A stretch of 64,000 nt of DNA, taken from Achromobacter animicus (GTDB lineage Bacteria; Pseudomonadota; Gammaproteobacteria; Burkholderiales; Burkholderiaceae_B). Shown here one piece after another: positions 10,615 through 20,038 of this stretch. The position numbers and the translations under genes are program-made. The stretch covers positions 682,001 through 746,000 of the forward strand of contig NZ_CADIJM010000002.1 in NCBI RefSeq assembly GCF_902859585.1, read 5' to 3'. The notes beneath the pieces are model-generated. The model searched no databases and was not told where the DNA came from. It worked only from the letters and a program-made list of their open reading frames with translations. Positions within the stretch are counted from its first letter, which is position 1; each line of letters begins with the position of its first letter.

Positions 10615-11220
10615 TTAGTGGTGTACACCATCCTCCGAAGCCGGATTATTGATCGATTTGCGCAATGCAGCAAATTCCAGAAGATGGAAGTGCACGGCGC
10701 CGGCCTTGTCCTGCCGCAGAATCTCGAATCCTTCGGGGGCTTCGATGGCGGATTCCGCCTCGACATAGACTAGTCCATGATCGGTCAGAATGCCCGGCAG
10801 GATCGGCCACAGGCGCGGCAGCCAGCCCTGTCCAAAGGGCGGATCCAGCAGGATGAGGTCAAACCGGGACGCATCCATCCGTTCGGCGACCTGCATCGCA
10901 TCGCCCACATGGATGCGTATCATGTCGGCTTTGAGCTTGTCGCGCAGTGTCCGCAGCGCGGACGCGGCGGTCCTGTCCCGCTCGACCATCTGCACATGCG
11001 CCACGCCGCGCGAGGCCGCCTCGAAGCCCAGGGCGCCGCTGCCGGCAAAAAGATCCAGCACCTGCTTGTCGGCAAACTCGCCGCCCCACAGGTGTGTAAG
11101 CCAGTTGAAAAGCGTTTCGCGGACCCGGTCGGGCGTGGGACGCAGCGTCTCCACGTCGGGCACGGCGATGGGGGTGCGCCTGTATTGGCCCCCGACGATA
11201 CGAATATACTTGTTACCCAT
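10615..11220 (-). CDS. rsmD: 16S rRNA (guanine-966-N2) methyltransferase
   Basis: RsmD methylates G966 of 16S rRNA in the assembling 30S subunit. The 201-residue product begins with the conserved IRIVGGQYRRTPI segment, has the SAM-binding LDLFAGSGALG motif (residues 55-65) and the catalytic DPPF motif (126-129). The ATG at 11220 fits the family length. Its start codon shares the CATG with the oppositely oriented ftsY start, so the two coding regions overlap by two bases and the rsmD promoter must lie inside ftsY. Confidence 0.94.
   Translation of the reverse strand: MGNKYIRIVGGQYRRTPIAVPDVETLRPTPDRVRETLFNWLTHLWGGEFADKQVLDLFAGSGALGFEAASRGVAHVQMVERDRTAASALRTLRDKLKADMIRIHVGDAMQVAERMDASRFDLILLDPPFGQGWLPRLWPILPGILTDHGLVYVEAESAIEAPEGFEILRQDKAGAVHFHLLEFAALRKSINNPASEDGVHH
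11205..11210 (+). promoter_or_regulatory. Likely -10 box of ftsY, suggesting a leaderless transcript
   Basis: TATACT at 11205-11210 is a near-consensus sigma-70 -10 box. Transcription would begin about 11217-11218, only one or two bases before the ftsY ATG at 11219, and no ribosome binding site is visible. The -35 region is weak (TTGGCC or TGTATT, with poor spacing). This lies inside the rsmD coding sequence. Confidence 0.4.
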
Positions 11221-12724
11221 GTTTAGCCGCTTCTTCAAGAAAAAATCCCCTCCGCCCGCCACGCCGGCTCAGCCCGCGTCGCCGCCGGAGGTTGTCGACG
11301 CGCCAGTCGCGCCCGCGGAGCCGTCTTCGGCTCCGTCCAGCCCGGCGCCTGCGTCGCCTGCTCCCGAGCTTCGTCAGGAACCGGTTGCCCCGGTTGCAGC
11401 GCCAGTCACTGCGCCAGTTCCGGCGCCAGTGACCCCGCCGGTCCCGGCGGCGCCTACGCCAGCGCCGGCCGTCTCGGTAACGCCTGCGCCGGCGACGACG
11501 TCTGCACAGGCTGCGCCGATTCCGACTCCGGCCGCGCCGTCCCTCACGCGTACCGCGCCGGCTTCCGCACCGGTGGCGGCGCCTGCAACAGCCGCTGCCG
11601 CCACGCCCGCCACTGAGCCGTTCCGCGCACCGCAGCCGCCCGTCCCGGCGCCTGCACCCGTCGTCGCGCCCGTGCCGGCACCCGCGCCTGTAGTCCGGGC
11701 GCCTGCTCCTGCGGCCCCGGCACCTGCGCCGGTATCGACGCTCGCGCCTGTCGCGGCGCCTGCGCCGGTTGTCCCAGCCGTCCCGGAACCCGCACCCGCC
11801 GAGGCGCCCAAAAAGGCCTCCTGGCTGTCGCGCCTGAAGCAAGGACTGTCCCGCACGGGCCAGAGCATCGGCGGCATTTTTGTCGGCGTGAAGGTCGACG
11901 AGAACCTGTTCGAGGAACTCGAATCGGCCCTCATTATGGCCGATGCCGGCCTTGAGGCCACCGAGAAGCTTCTGACCGCGCTGCGCGCGCGCGTCAAGAA
12001 GGAACGCATCGAAGACCCGGCCAAGGTGAAGACGGCGTTGCGCCAACTGCTGGCCGATCATCTGCGTCCGCTGGAGCGCGCCTTTGATCTGAAGCGCACG
12101 CAACCGCTGGTGGTCATGATTGCCGGCGTGAACGGCGCGGGCAAGACCACGTCCATCGGCAAGCTGGCGCATACGTTCCAGCGCCAGGGCGCCAGCGTGC
12201 TGCTGGCCGCCGGCGACACGTTCCGCGCCGCCGCACGCGAGCAGTTGGTGGAATGGGGCAGCCGCAACAACGTCAGCGTGATTTCGCAGGATGGCGGCGA
12301 TCCGGCCGCCGTGGCGTTCGACTCGGTTAATGCCGGTCGCGCGCGCGGCATGGGCGTGGTGATGGTGGATACGGCCGGCCGTCTGCCCACGCAGCTGCAC
12401 CTGATGGAAGAACTGAAGAAGATCCGCCGCGTCATCGGCAAGGCGGACGCCAGCGCGCCGCACGAGGTGCTGCTGGTGGTGGACGGCAACACGGGTCAGA
12501 ATGCGCTGGCGCAGATCCGCGCTTTCGACGCCGCGATCAACCTGACCGGCCTGGTCGTGACCAAGCTGGACGGCACCGCCAAGGGCGGCACGCTGGCCGC
12601 CGTCGCAGCCGGCAGCCAAGGCGTGCGCCCGGTGCCGGTGTACTGGATCGGCGTCGGCGAAAGCCTGGAAGACCTGCAGCCCTTCGTGGCGGACGAGTTC
12701 GCGGCGGCGTTGCTGGCCGACTGA
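11219..12724 (+). CDS. ftsY: Signal recognition particle receptor FtsY
   Basis: FtsY is the membrane-associated GTPase that receives SRP-ribosome complexes for co-translational membrane insertion. The 501-residue product starts MFSRFFKKK, as in many FtsY proteins. An Ala/Pro/Val-rich low-complexity region runs from about residue 10 to 196. The NG domain follows: [13 protein letters not shown] (P-loop, about 303), DTAGR (about 384) and [10 protein letters not shown] (about 447). The usual acidic A domain is replaced by the neutral Pro-Ala stretch. The start overlaps that of rsmD by two bases. Confidence 0.95.
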   Translation: MFSRFFKKKSPPPATPAQPASPPEVVDAPVAPAEPSSAPSSPAPASPAPELRQEPVAPVAAPVTAPVPAPVTPPVPAAPTPAPAVSVTPAPATTSAQAAPIPTPAAPSLTRTAPASAPVAAPATAAAATPATEPFRAPQPPVPAPAPVVAPVPAPAPVVRAPAPAAPAPAPVSTLAPVAAPAPVVPAVPEPAPAEAPKKASWLSRLKQGLSRTGQSIGGIFVGVKVDENLFEELESALIMADAGLEATEKLLTALRARVKKERIEDPAKVKTALRQLLADHLRPLERAFDLKRTQPLVVMIAGVNGAGKTTSIGKLAHTFQRQGASVLLAAGDTFRAAAREQLVEWGSRNNVSVISQDGGDPAAVAFDSVNAGRARGMGVVMVDTAGRLPTQLHLMEELKKIRRVIGKADASAPHEVLLVVDGNTGQNALAQIRAFDAAINLTGLVVTKLDGTAKGGTLAAVAAGSQGVRPVPVYWIGVGESLEDLQPFVADEFAAALLAD

Positions 12725-12790
12725 GTCGGTTCATCCGGGACTCATCGCTGTCTTGCAAGAGGCCGTAAAGGCCCATGAAGACCTATCTGA

Positions 12791-12825
12791 CGGGACGACG
12801 CGAAAGCGCCGTCCCGTTGTCGTTT
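12791..12825 (+). terminator. Intrinsic terminator behind ftsY
   Basis: CGGGACGACGC (12791-12801) pairs with GCGCCGTCCCG (12806-12816) around GAAA with a single mismatch, followed by a T-rich stretch (TTGTCGTTT). It lies 67 bases after the ftsY stop, in the 209-base gap before the convergent phospholipase gene. Confidence 0.65.
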
Positions 12826-12933
12826 CCGGGCAGGCGCAGCCACGAATCGCGCTGTGAACGGCGCCGTCAGCAGCTTCCGCCAACGGCACCAGGCGCAGCG
12901 CCACCAGCGCCACCCGCAGCGCCGGCGTCCGCT

Positions 12934-15129
12934 TTACCCGACCTGACCCATCGCCGGATCGCTGATCAGATCCTTGCCCGTCTCCATCCGACCGGCAAAG
13001 CGCCGCTGGAACGCCGCATACCCCTCGCAAGCAACCGCGAAGTCATACCACTGGCCGCTGTCGCTGACCGGCCACGCAAGCTCGCCGGTCTGTCCAGGTT
13101 CGACCGTCGCGGTCCAAGGACCGTCGCCGCGGTACGCCATCGCCTTGACGGTGAACGTGCAAGCCGTCGCGCCGTTGTTGTGCAGCTTGACCAGCACCTG
13201 CGGATCATCACACGGCACGTAGCACACCTGGATCTCCGGCTGAGCGCCGCCCGCCTGCATCAGATCGCCTGCGAACGCGCGGTGAAAACCGTTCGGTCCC
13301 AGTACCCACAGGTCGTACTTGCCCGCGTCGCCGGACACGTCCCACGCGTCGTCCAGCGACTTGCCCGCTTCAACCACATAACGGCGCGGGATGCGGTCCA
13401 GATGCAGCTTGTCGTACACATGGAAGACAGCGGCGGTCTTGGCCGAGCTGGCGTTGGCGAACAGCAGCCGGACCCGGTTCTCACGCACGTCCTCGCGGGC
13501 GCTGGCGTGAAGTTCATACGGCAACGCACGCGAGGGCCGTGTGCCTTGCGCCTGCGGGGCCAGCGTCTGTTGCGCCGGGATGGCGATGGCCGGTTGTGCC
13601 TCCTGCCAAGTGGTCAGGCCGTCGGCGTCCGTCTTGGTGCTGCGGCCGGACAGCGTGGGCAGCGGCGCGCCGTTGGGCGACACGAAGTTCAGCGTGGACG
13701 TGAGGTCGCCGCACACGGCGCGGCGAAATGCGCTGATGTTGGGTTCCATGACGCCGAAGCGCTGTTCGAGAAAGCGCAACGCCGAGGTGTGGTCGAACAC
13801 CTGCGAATTGACCCAGCCGCCACGGCTCCACGGCGAGATCACCCACATCGGCACGCGCATGCCGGGACCGTAGGGTTTGCCATCGGCGGTCAACTGCTTG
13901 GGCGTGGCGGGCGTGTAGGTGTTGTACTCGAAGGCCATCTCGGCGTCCGTCAGCGTGGACTTGCCGGCCAGCGTGCCGTCGTCGTTGCGGGACGGCGCGC
14001 TGGGTGTGGGCATGTGGTCGAAGAAGCCGTCGTTCTCGTCGTACGTGACCAGGAACACGGTCTTGCTCCAGACCTCGGGCGACTGCGTCAGCGCGTCCAG
14101 CGCGGCCTGGATGTACCACGCGCCCTTTACGGGGCTCGAGGGGCCGGGATGCTCGCTATACGCCGCGGGCGGGATGATCCATGACACCTCGGGCAGCGTG
14201 CCGTTCATCACGTCGTCGCGCAGGCTTTGCAGCAGGCCGCCGTCCGGCATGGTGTTGCCAAAGCCCTTGGCAAATGGGCTGAACTGGTCGTCGATGGCCG
14301 GGTTGTACGCGGGACCGCCCTGGTTCGTGACCTGGCGGTCCGCCGGCATCTTTTCGATCTCGGCGCGCCAGTGGCGAAAGCTCATCATCTCGTTGCAGCC
14401 GAAGTTGTCGGGGATGTTCTGGTAGACCTTCCAGCTCACGCCGGCCTGCTGCAGACGGTCGGCGTACGTCGTCCAGGTCCAGCCCTCGGTCGAAGGCCCC
14501 ACGTCGGCGCCGTCGTTCATTTCGTTCATCACGACCGACACGTTGTCGCCGCTGGGGCCGTTGGTGCCCGTCCAGAAGAAGAGGCGGTTGGGGATCGTGC
14601 CCGCGTGCATCGCACAGTGGTAGCTGTCGCACAGCGTGAAGGCGTCGGCCAGCGCGCGGTGGAACGGCACTTCGGCGGTCTCGTAGTAGCCCATCGACAA
14701 CGGCTGCTTGGCGCTAGGCCAGCGGTTCATGCGGCCGTGGTCCCAGGCGGCCTGACAGTTGGGCCACGAGTGCGGCGTGCTGCCCGCGCGCTGCGCGTTG
14801 CCCAGCCGCGCGTCCAGGTGATAAGGCAGTTCCAGCGTGCCGTCGCTGCGCGTTTGATGGAATACCGACTTGCCGTTGGCGAGCGGAATGGGGAAGCGGT
14901 CGCCGAAGCCGCGCACGCCCGGGAAGGTGCCGAAGTAGCCGTCGAATGAGCGGTTTTCCAGCATCAGCATCACGACGTGCTTGACGTCCTGGATGGTGCC
15001 GGTGGGGCTGTCGGCCTCGATCGCGAGGGCGCGGCGGATGCTGGGCGGAAACATCGACAAGGCGCTCATCGCGGCGGTGGCGCCGAGCGTGGTCGTGAAG
15101 AACTTTCTCTTGGAGGCGTCGATCGTCAT
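12934..15129 (-). CDS. Secreted phospholipase C (PlcN type)
   Basis: The 731-residue product belongs to the bacterial phospholipase C/acid phosphatase superfamily, which cleaves the phosphate side of phospholipids such as phosphatidylcholine. The N terminus looks like a Tat signal, with SKRKFF instead of the classic twin arginine, a hydrophobic stretch, and a probable cleavage after ALA near residue 37. The family signature ENRSFDGYFG follows soon after. Later blocks include SYHCAMHAGTIPNR, NGPSGDN and TYDENDGFFDH. The last 200 residues match the beta-sandwich repeats found at the C terminus of PlcN and PlcH. The ATG at 15129 was chosen because it places the signal at residue 1. A small lipoprotein gene lies 46 bases upstream on the same strand. 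Confidence 0.88.
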   Translation of the reverse strand: MTIDASKRKFFTTTLGATAAMSALSMFPPSIRRALAIEADSPTGTIQDVKHVVMLMLENRSFDGYFGTFPGVRGFGDRFPIPLANGKSVFHQTRSDGTLELPYHLDARLGNAQRAGSTPHSWPNCQAAWDHGRMNRWPSAKQPLSMGYYETAEVPFHRALADAFTLCDSYHCAMHAGTIPNRLFFWTGTNGPSGDNVSVVMNEMNDGADVGPSTEGWTWTTYADRLQQAGVSWKVYQNIPDNFGCNEMMSFRHWRAEIEKMPADRQVTNQGGPAYNPAIDDQFSPFAKGFGNTMPDGGLLQSLRDDVMNGTLPEVSWIIPPAAYSEHPGPSSPVKGAWYIQAALDALTQSPEVWSKTVFLVTYDENDGFFDHMPTPSAPSRNDDGTLAGKSTLTDAEMAFEYNTYTPATPKQLTADGKPYGPGMRVPMWVISPWSRGGWVNSQVFDHTSALRFLEQRFGVMEPNISAFRRAVCGDLTSTLNFVSPNGAPLPTLSGRSTKTDADGLTTWQEAQPAIAIPAQQTLAPQAQGTRPSRALPYELHASAREDVRENRVRLLFANASSAKTAAVFHVYDKLHLDRIPRRYVVEAGKSLDDAWDVSGDAGKYDLWVLGPNGFHRAFAGDLMQAGGAQPEIQVCYVPCDDPQVLVKLHNNGATACTFTVKAMAYRGDGPWTATVEPGQTGELAWPVSDSGQWYDFAVACEGYAAFQRRFAGRMETGKDLISDPAMGQVG

Positions 15130-15175
15130 TGGCTGTTCTGTCTGGAGTTTGCAGGAAACGGCAGCACTGCCGGCA

Positions 15176-15373
15176 TCATGGCGCACAATGCGCCGCGCAG
15201 GTAGCCGGGGCGGGCGTCGTGGGCGTGGTGGGCGTCGTGGTAGGGGGCGGCGGCGCCGTTTCGTCCGTGTCGTCGTCGCCGCCGCAGGCGACAAGCGTGA
15301 ACACCAGCGAAAGCGCGCAGCAGGCCGCGAGGCCGCGTCTGGCAATGACCAGCAAGGGGGAAGTGGTTTGCAT
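15176..15373 (-). CDS. Small predicted lipoprotein
   Basis: The 65-residue product has a basic start, a hydrophobic stretch and a lipobox (TLVAC, cysteine at residue 30), followed by GGDDD and a Thr/Pro-rich tail. After lipidation only about 36 residues would remain exposed. I chose the ATG at 15373; the frame continues upstream without a signal-like sequence. The ribosome site is weak. It is 46 bases upstream of the phospholipase C gene on the same strand and might be co-expressed. I do not recognise a family. Confidence 0.55.
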   Translation of the reverse strand: MQTTSPLLVIARRGLAACCALSLVFTLVACGGDDDTDETAPPPPTTTPTTPTTPAPATCAAHCAP

Positions 15374-15490
15374 GAGTCCGTGTGCGTGGATGGGCGGACG
15401 GCCCGCGCTGGCCGTTGCGCCGTCACACAGGACGAGTGTCGGGCGGAAGCTGCGGGCCACGAATGCGCCCGGCGGTGTGTCCGGACGACA

Positions 15491-15506
15491 GCCAATGAGT
15501 ATTGGC
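15491..15506. promoter_or_regulatory. Inverted repeat upstream of the lipoprotein gene
   Basis: GCCAAT (15491-15496) and ATTGGC (15501-15506) form a perfect six-base inverted repeat with a GAGT spacer, about 120 bases upstream of the lipoprotein start. It could be a regulator site; no clear promoter boxes flank it. Confidence 0.3.
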
Positions 15507-15533
15507 ACGCCGGATGTCGACGAATTGACAGGG

Positions 15534-15566
15534 GCCTGACGCGAAGCTGTCAGGCGGCCCTTTTTT
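15534..15566 (+). terminator. Orphan intrinsic terminator on the plus strand
   Basis: GCCTGAC (15534-15540) pairs with GTCAGGC (15549-15555), followed by GGCCC and six T residues (15561-15566). The orientation is plus, but no plus-strand gene lies upstream: the nearest features are minus-strand genes. It could end readthrough or an antisense or small RNA. Confidence 0.6.
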
Positions 15567-15648
15567 GAAACGCCATGCTAGATGCGTGTCCAGGTGAAAT
15601 CGAATTCAACGCGGGACTTTCGCATGGGTTAAACGCGCGCGATGCGCG

Positions 15649-17307
15649 TCACTTCCAGAACGGTTTGCTGCGTGCGAGGTCGTCAAAGGCCTGCTGCGCT
15701 TCGACGACCAGTTCGTCCAGGCGCGCGCTGATCCAGCCCAGCGCGAACCAGGCTTGCGGATGCGTCGCCGTACACGACTGGTAGTAGTCCTTTGCCATCG
15801 CCAGGTCGTTGATTTCACCCAGCACGTCCTGCACGCGGGACAGCAGCTTGCGATAGCCGCGCAGCTTGCTGGCGGGCAGCAGCGATTCAGCGAACGACAG
15901 GCCATAGCGCAGGCGCTTGCCGCGCTTGCGCAGATCGTGGCGGGCGGGGATGTCCAGTGCCGCGAAATGCGTGCCCTGGTCGGCCACCTTGTCGTGCCAG
16001 CGGTGCAGGCGGCGGGCGAGCAGCTTGTGCAGGTGCTGCGGCTCGGGTTCCGGCGTCAGCATCGGGATGATGGTGGGCTTGACGATGGGACCGGCCACAC
16101 CGCCTTCCAGCCGGATGGCGGGCTCCGGCGCGGCGTCGCTGGGGGTGCCGTTGGCGATGGTCTGGCTGTCCGTGTCAGGTTGCACGGGCGGCACGTCGAG
16201 CGACCATTCCAGCAGCGTGAGCAACCATGCCTGGAAGGCCTGGCCGCCCGCGATGGTTTGCGCGTCTTCGTCGGGCGGCGCGGCTTCCATGGGGATCACG
16301 GGCATGCCGGCGCGCAGCAGCGCGGGGGCGACGGTCTCGTTCAGCACGTCCTGATCGCGGTTGGCGCCGAACGCCGCGAAGTGCGTGCGCACCCCCTGCA
16401 GCAGCGCGTCGGGCACCGGGGCGGTCCAGCCGTCGAAGAGCTTCCAGGCCGACCGCAGCCGGCGCACGCCGACGCGCAGTTGATGCACGTGTTCGGAGTT
16501 GCCGGCGCGGTAGACGCCTTCGGTGTCGACCTCGGCCAGCACCGCCGCATTGCGGCAGACCTGGTCCAGGCATTCGGCCGCGATCGCGCCCATGGCCTGC
16601 GGCGGCGTCATGTCGTCGCGCAGCTTCACGGACGACGCGCCGCGCGGGGACCAGAACTGGGCGATGGCCTGCGCGCGGCGCGCTTCGTGGTCGTCGCCGG
16701 CAGCGGCGTCGACCTCGGCCAGGCGATTCGCCAATTGGGCCAGCGCGTCGCCGCGTTCGGACTTGCTGCGGGGATCCAGGATCAGCGCATGACGCTGTTG
16801 CCAGCCGCGCGCCGCCGCGAAGATGGCGGCGGGACGGCCCGACACCAGTTCGAATTCCAGTTCTGAGATCGGCAGTTCCAGCGCGCCAGCGCGCAGGATG
16901 CCGGTGTCGTAGGCCAGCTCGACCGTGCCGAAGCGCGTGCGGATCTTGCGCAAGAGGCGCTGCACGTCGGTTTCATAGCGCAGGCCCAGTTCGCCCTTGA
17001 TGGCAGACAGCGGGCCCTCGACGTCGGTGCCGGCATAGACGGACAGGTCGAGCACGGGACCGGGCCGGGGGTGGTTCATCTCGATGCGCGAGATCGCATC
17101 GGCGCCGGGCATCTTCAGCGTCTGCACCCAATCGGAGCCTTCCTGCCGCAGCCGGACGGCGATGCGCGCCCGCGCAAGCTCGCGTTCCGGCGTGTCGAAA
17201 TACATGGCATGCAAGCGAATGCGCGTGGCCTCGCGTTGCTTGACTTCACGCAGCACGGCCTGGCGTGAAGCCGTGGGCACGTGCAGTTTCAATTCCTGTT
17301 CCGACAT
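15649..17307 (-). CDS. CYTH-CHAD domain protein (inorganic triphosphatase-like)
   Basis: The 552-residue product has an N-terminal CYTH domain with the ExExK motif (EQELK, residues 3-7) and paired Arg/Lys/Glu residues of the triphosphate tunnel fold (RLRQEG, QTLKMPG, ELEFELVSG). From about residue 235 a CHAD domain follows, with its His-containing helices (EHVHQLRVGVRRLRSAWKLF, HDLRKRGKRLRYGLSF). CYTH proteins hydrolyse triphosphate; CHAD domains bind polyphosphate, so a role in polyphosphate metabolism is likely. It is a single gene, with the phn operon upstream on the same strand but separated by a terminator. Confidence 0.88.
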   Translation of the reverse strand: MSEQELKLHVPTASRQAVLREVKQREATRIRLHAMYFDTPERELARARIAVRLRQEGSDWVQTLKMPGADAISRIEMNHPRPGPVLDLSVYAGTDVEGPLSAIKGELGLRYETDVQRLLRKIRTRFGTVELAYDTGILRAGALELPISELEFELVSGRPAAIFAAARGWQQRHALILDPRSKSERGDALAQLANRLAEVDAAAGDDHEARRAQAIAQFWSPRGASSVKLRDDMTPPQAMGAIAAECLDQVCRNAAVLAEVDTEGVYRAGNSEHVHQLRVGVRRLRSAWKLFDGWTAPVPDALLQGVRTHFAAFGANRDQDVLNETVAPALLRAGMPVIPMEAAPPDEDAQTIAGGQAFQAWLLTLLEWSLDVPPVQPDTDSQTIANGTPSDAAPEPAIRLEGGVAGPIVKPTIIPMLTPEPEPQHLHKLLARRLHRWHDKVADQGTHFAALDIPARHDLRKRGKRLRYGLSFAESLLPASKLRGYRKLLSRVQDVLGEINDLAMAKDYYQSCTATHPQAWFALGWISARLDELVVEAQQAFDDLARSKPFWK

Positions 17308-17475
17308 GGCAGCGGGTGTCCAACGGCAAAAGCCAAGATGTTAATCAAGGCGGGGGTGCGTTTTGATGACCGTTCATATTTTGTTCACATTGAGCATAGA
17401 CGTGATCGCGGCGCAAAAACAAGGCGGCCCGTCGATGGCGACGAGGCGCTTTTGCGTTGCTTGCGAACGGAAAGG

Positions 17476-17505
17476 AAAGAAAACGCCGCCCCATGTGGGG
17501 CGGCG
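17476..17505 (-). terminator. Strong intrinsic terminator behind the phn operon
   Basis: A perfect nine-base stem (CGCCGCCCC 17484-17492 with GGGGCGGCG 17497-17505, loop ATGT) is followed on the minus strand by TTTTCTTTCC. It is 52 bases past the last phnE stop and ends that operon. Confidence 0.85.
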
Positions 17506-17556
17506 AAGGGAGCGCGAGTCAGGGGAAACCGACAGGCGTAAAGCGGAGCGGCAGCG

Positions 17557-18381
17557 CTACAGGATGCGTTTGCGCGCCTGGGTGATGATGACTTCGGCCA
17601 GCACGACGACTACGAAGATCGCGGCCAGCACCAGCGCGACGCGGTCCCACTGGAACAGGTTCAGCGCGGTATCCAGCGCCATGCCGATGCCGCCGGCGCC
17701 GACCAGTCCCAGCACCGCGGATTCGCGCACGTTGATGTCCCAGCGCAGCAGCACGATGGACCAGAACGCCGGGCGGATCTGCGGCCAGTAGGCGTACCAG
17801 ATCACCGAGGCCTTGCTTGCGCCGGTGGCCGTGACGGCTTCGATGGGGCCGCGCTGGGCTTCCTCGATGGCTTCGCCGACCAGCTTGCCGACAAAGCCGA
17901 TCGAGCGGAAGGCGATGGCCAGCGTGCCGGCCAGGGCGCCCGGTCCGAAGATGGCGATGAACAGCAGCGCCCACACCAGCGAATTTACCGACCGGCTCGA
18001 CACCAGGATCAGGCGGGCCAGCATGTTGATGGTCTTGCTGGGCGTGAGGTTGTTGGCCGCCAGCAGACCCACCGGCACGGCCATGAACACCGAAAGAATG
18101 GTGCCCAAGGTGGCGATGTGCAGCGTTTCGATCAGGGCCGCGTGTACGCCATCCGGGTAGTAGGCCCAATCGATCGGCCACATCCGGCGGAAGAGGTCGG
18201 CCATCTGTTCCGGTGCGTCGTACAGGAACTCGGGGATGACCTCCACGCCGCGTATTGCTTGCACGACCGCCGCCACCAGCAGCAGGTACAGCGCAAAGCG
18301 CAGCAGGCGCTGGCCCATGCTGTAGCGTTGCCAGACGCGGGGCTGGCCCGCGGGGTTCAAGGGAGAGACGTGGGCGTTCAT
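17557..18381 (-). CDS. phnE: Phosphonate-type ABC transporter permease 2
   Basis: This 274-residue inner-membrane subunit has about six hydrophobic helices and the PhnE-type EAA loop (EAIEEAQRGPIEAVTATGASKASVI). It forms the channel with the other PhnE protein; using two different permeases is common in this transporter group. The ATG overlaps the stop codon of the upstream phnE (ATGA at 18378-18381), so the pair is translationally coupled. It is the last gene of the operon and is followed by a strong terminator. Confidence 0.9.
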   Translation of the reverse strand: MNAHVSPLNPAGQPRVWQRYSMGQRLLRFALYLLLVAAVVQAIRGVEVIPEFLYDAPEQMADLFRRMWPIDWAYYPDGVHAALIETLHIATLGTILSVFMAVPVGLLAANNLTPSKTINMLARLILVSSRSVNSLVWALLFIAIFGPGALAGTLAIAFRSIGFVGKLVGEAIEEAQRGPIEAVTATGASKASVIWYAYWPQIRPAFWSIVLLRWDINVRESAVLGLVGAGGIGMALDTALNLFQWDRVALVLAAIFVVVVLAEVIITQARKRIL

Positions 18382-19265
18382 TCTTCCACCTCCGCCTTGC
18401 GCGCGGCCGTCGGCTTGCTGCTGCCCAGACCGCGGGCGCCAGCGAAGCGGCTTTGCAGGATTCGGTCAAAGCCCAGGTTGTCTAGGAACACCGCCCGCAC
18501 GAAGCCGGCCAAGATTTCACCCAGCATGATGATCGCGATCAGGGTCAGCAGGATGGCGCTGACGAAGTCGTAATCGAAGCGCTGGAAGGCCGAGAACAAC
18601 GTGCCGCCCACGCCGCCCGCGCCCACGATCCCCACCATGGTGGAGTTGCGCAGGTTGGAGTCGAACTGATAGGTGGCAAAGCCGATGAAACGCGCGAACA
18701 CCTGCGGCAGCACGCCGAACACGATGACGTTGGAGAACGACGCGCCGGTCGCGCGCACCGCTTCGACCTGCTTGAGCGAGATTTCCTCGATGGCTTCGGT
18801 GAAAAGCTTGCCGATGAAGCCGATGGAGGCGACGGTCAGCGCCAGGATGCCGGCCAGCGCGCCAAAGCCCACGGCCTTGACGAACAGGATGGCGACGATG
18901 ACCGGGTGCAGCGCGCGGCACAGCGCGACGATCGAACGCGCGGGCCACGAAATCCAGGCGGGCATCAGGTTGCGCGCGCCCAGGAGGCCCACGGGCAGGG
19001 CAAGGAAGATGCCCAGCATCGACGCTAGGACCGCGATTTCAAGACTTTCGGCGATGCCCTTCCACAAGGTGGCGGGCTTTTCGAAATTGGGCGGGAACAT
19101 GCGCGCCAGGAACGTCGACGCATGGCCCATGCCGGCTTCGAAGCGCGACCAGCTGAAGTCCAGCTGTGCGGCGGCATAGACGGTGTAGAGCACCAGCAGC
19201 AGCACGCCTGCCTTGGCGCGTCCCGACATGGCGAAGGGGCGGATGCCGCCCCGGGGTTGCGTCAT
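18378..19265 (-). CDS. phnE: Phosphonate-type ABC transporter permease 1
   Basis: This 295-residue permease has about six membrane helices and the EAA loop [21 protein letters not shown] chose the ATG at 19265 because it overlaps the phnC stop as ATGA; an ATG nine bases upstream is also in frame. It is similar to, but clearly diverged from, the second permease, so the channel is probably a heterodimer. Confidence 0.9.
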   Translation of the reverse strand: MTQPRGGIRPFAMSGRAKAGVLLLVLYTVYAAAQLDFSWSRFEAGMGHASTFLARMFPPNFEKPATLWKGIAESLEIAVLASMLGIFLALPVGLLGARNLMPAWISWPARSIVALCRALHPVIVAILFVKAVGFGALAGILALTVASIGFIGKLFTEAIEEISLKQVEAVRATGASFSNVIVFGVLPQVFARFIGFATYQFDSNLRNSTMVGIVGAGGVGGTLFSAFQRFDYDFVSAILLTLIAIIMLGEILAGFVRAVFLDNLGFDRILQSRFAGARGLGSSKPTAARKAEVEE

Positions 19266-20032
19266 TCCAGCCAAGACTCGCCTCCGTAGATGGTCTTGAG
19301 CATGGTCGCGTCCAGGCCCTGGCCGTCGCCGTCGTAGACCACGTGGCCGCCCGACATGCCCACGATGCGCGTGGCATAGCGGCGCGCCAGTTCGACGTCG
19401 TGGATGTTGACGATGACCGGAATGCCCGAGGCGCTGCCCTGCGCGGACAGCAGTTCCATGATTTCGACGGAGGTCTTGGGATCAAGCGACGACGTCGGTT
19501 CGTCGGCCAGCAGCACCTGCGGGCGCTGCATCAGCGCGCGGGCAATGCCCACGCGCTGGCGCTGGCCGCCCGACAGCGCATCGGCGCGCTGGTCGGCAAA
19601 CCCGGCCAGGCCCACGGTGTCGAGCAGCTTGTAGGCGTGCTCGATGTCCTCGGGCTCGAAGCGGCGCATCCAGGCCTTCATGGCCGAGGTGTACCCCAGC
19701 CGGCCGGTCAGCAGGTTTTCCATCACGGTCAGGCGTTCGACCAGGTTGTATTCCTGGAACACCATGCCGATGCGGCGGCGCGCGCGGCGCAGCGACGCGC
19801 CGCGCACTTGCGCCAGGTCCACGGTGCCGTCCTGGGACTGCAGGATGATCTCGCCCTTGGTGGGTTCGATCAGCCGGTTGATGCAGCGCAGGAGCGTGCT
19901 TTTGCCGGTGCCCGAAGGACCGATGATGGCGGTGAGCCCCTGACCGGCGATCTGCAGGTCAATGCCGTTCAGTACCGGCCGGCCGGCCCGGTATTCCTTG
20001 ACCAGGCCGGAAATGCGTAGCGACGTCGTCAT
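19262..20032 (-). CDS. phnC: Phosphonate-type ABC transporter ATPase
   Basis: The 256-residue ATPase energises the transporter. It has Walker A (GPSGTGKST), the signature [15 protein letters not shown], Walker B ([13 protein letters not shown]) and the switch His (VNIHDVELA). Sequence blocks near the Q-loop ([20 protein letters not shown]) are typical of PhnC. The start follows the phnD stop by six bases. The genes run phnD-phnC-phnE-phnE. Confidence 0.93.
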   Translation of the reverse strand: MTTSLRISGLVKEYRAGRPVLNGIDLQIAGQGLTAIIGPSGTGKSTLLRCINRLIEPTKGEIILQSQDGTVDLAQVRGASLRRARRRIGMVFQEYNLVERLTVMENLLTGRLGYTSAMKAWMRRFEPEDIEHAYKLLDTVGLAGFADQRADALSGGQRQRVGIARALMQRPQVLLADEPTSSLDPKTSVEIMELLSAQGSASGIPVIVNIHDVELARRYATRIVGMSGGHVVYDGDGQGLDATMLKTIYGGESWLE

Positions 20033-20038
20033 GCTGGA

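Noticed and set aside
11213-12619. A 468-codon minus-strand frame opposite ftsY
   Set aside because: It is Arg-rich because it is the complement of the Pro/Ala repeats in ftsY; no domain is visible.
12775-14184. A 469-codon plus-strand frame opposite the phospholipase C gene
   Set aside because: Antisense shadow without family features; the phospholipase motifs on the minus strand are unambiguous.
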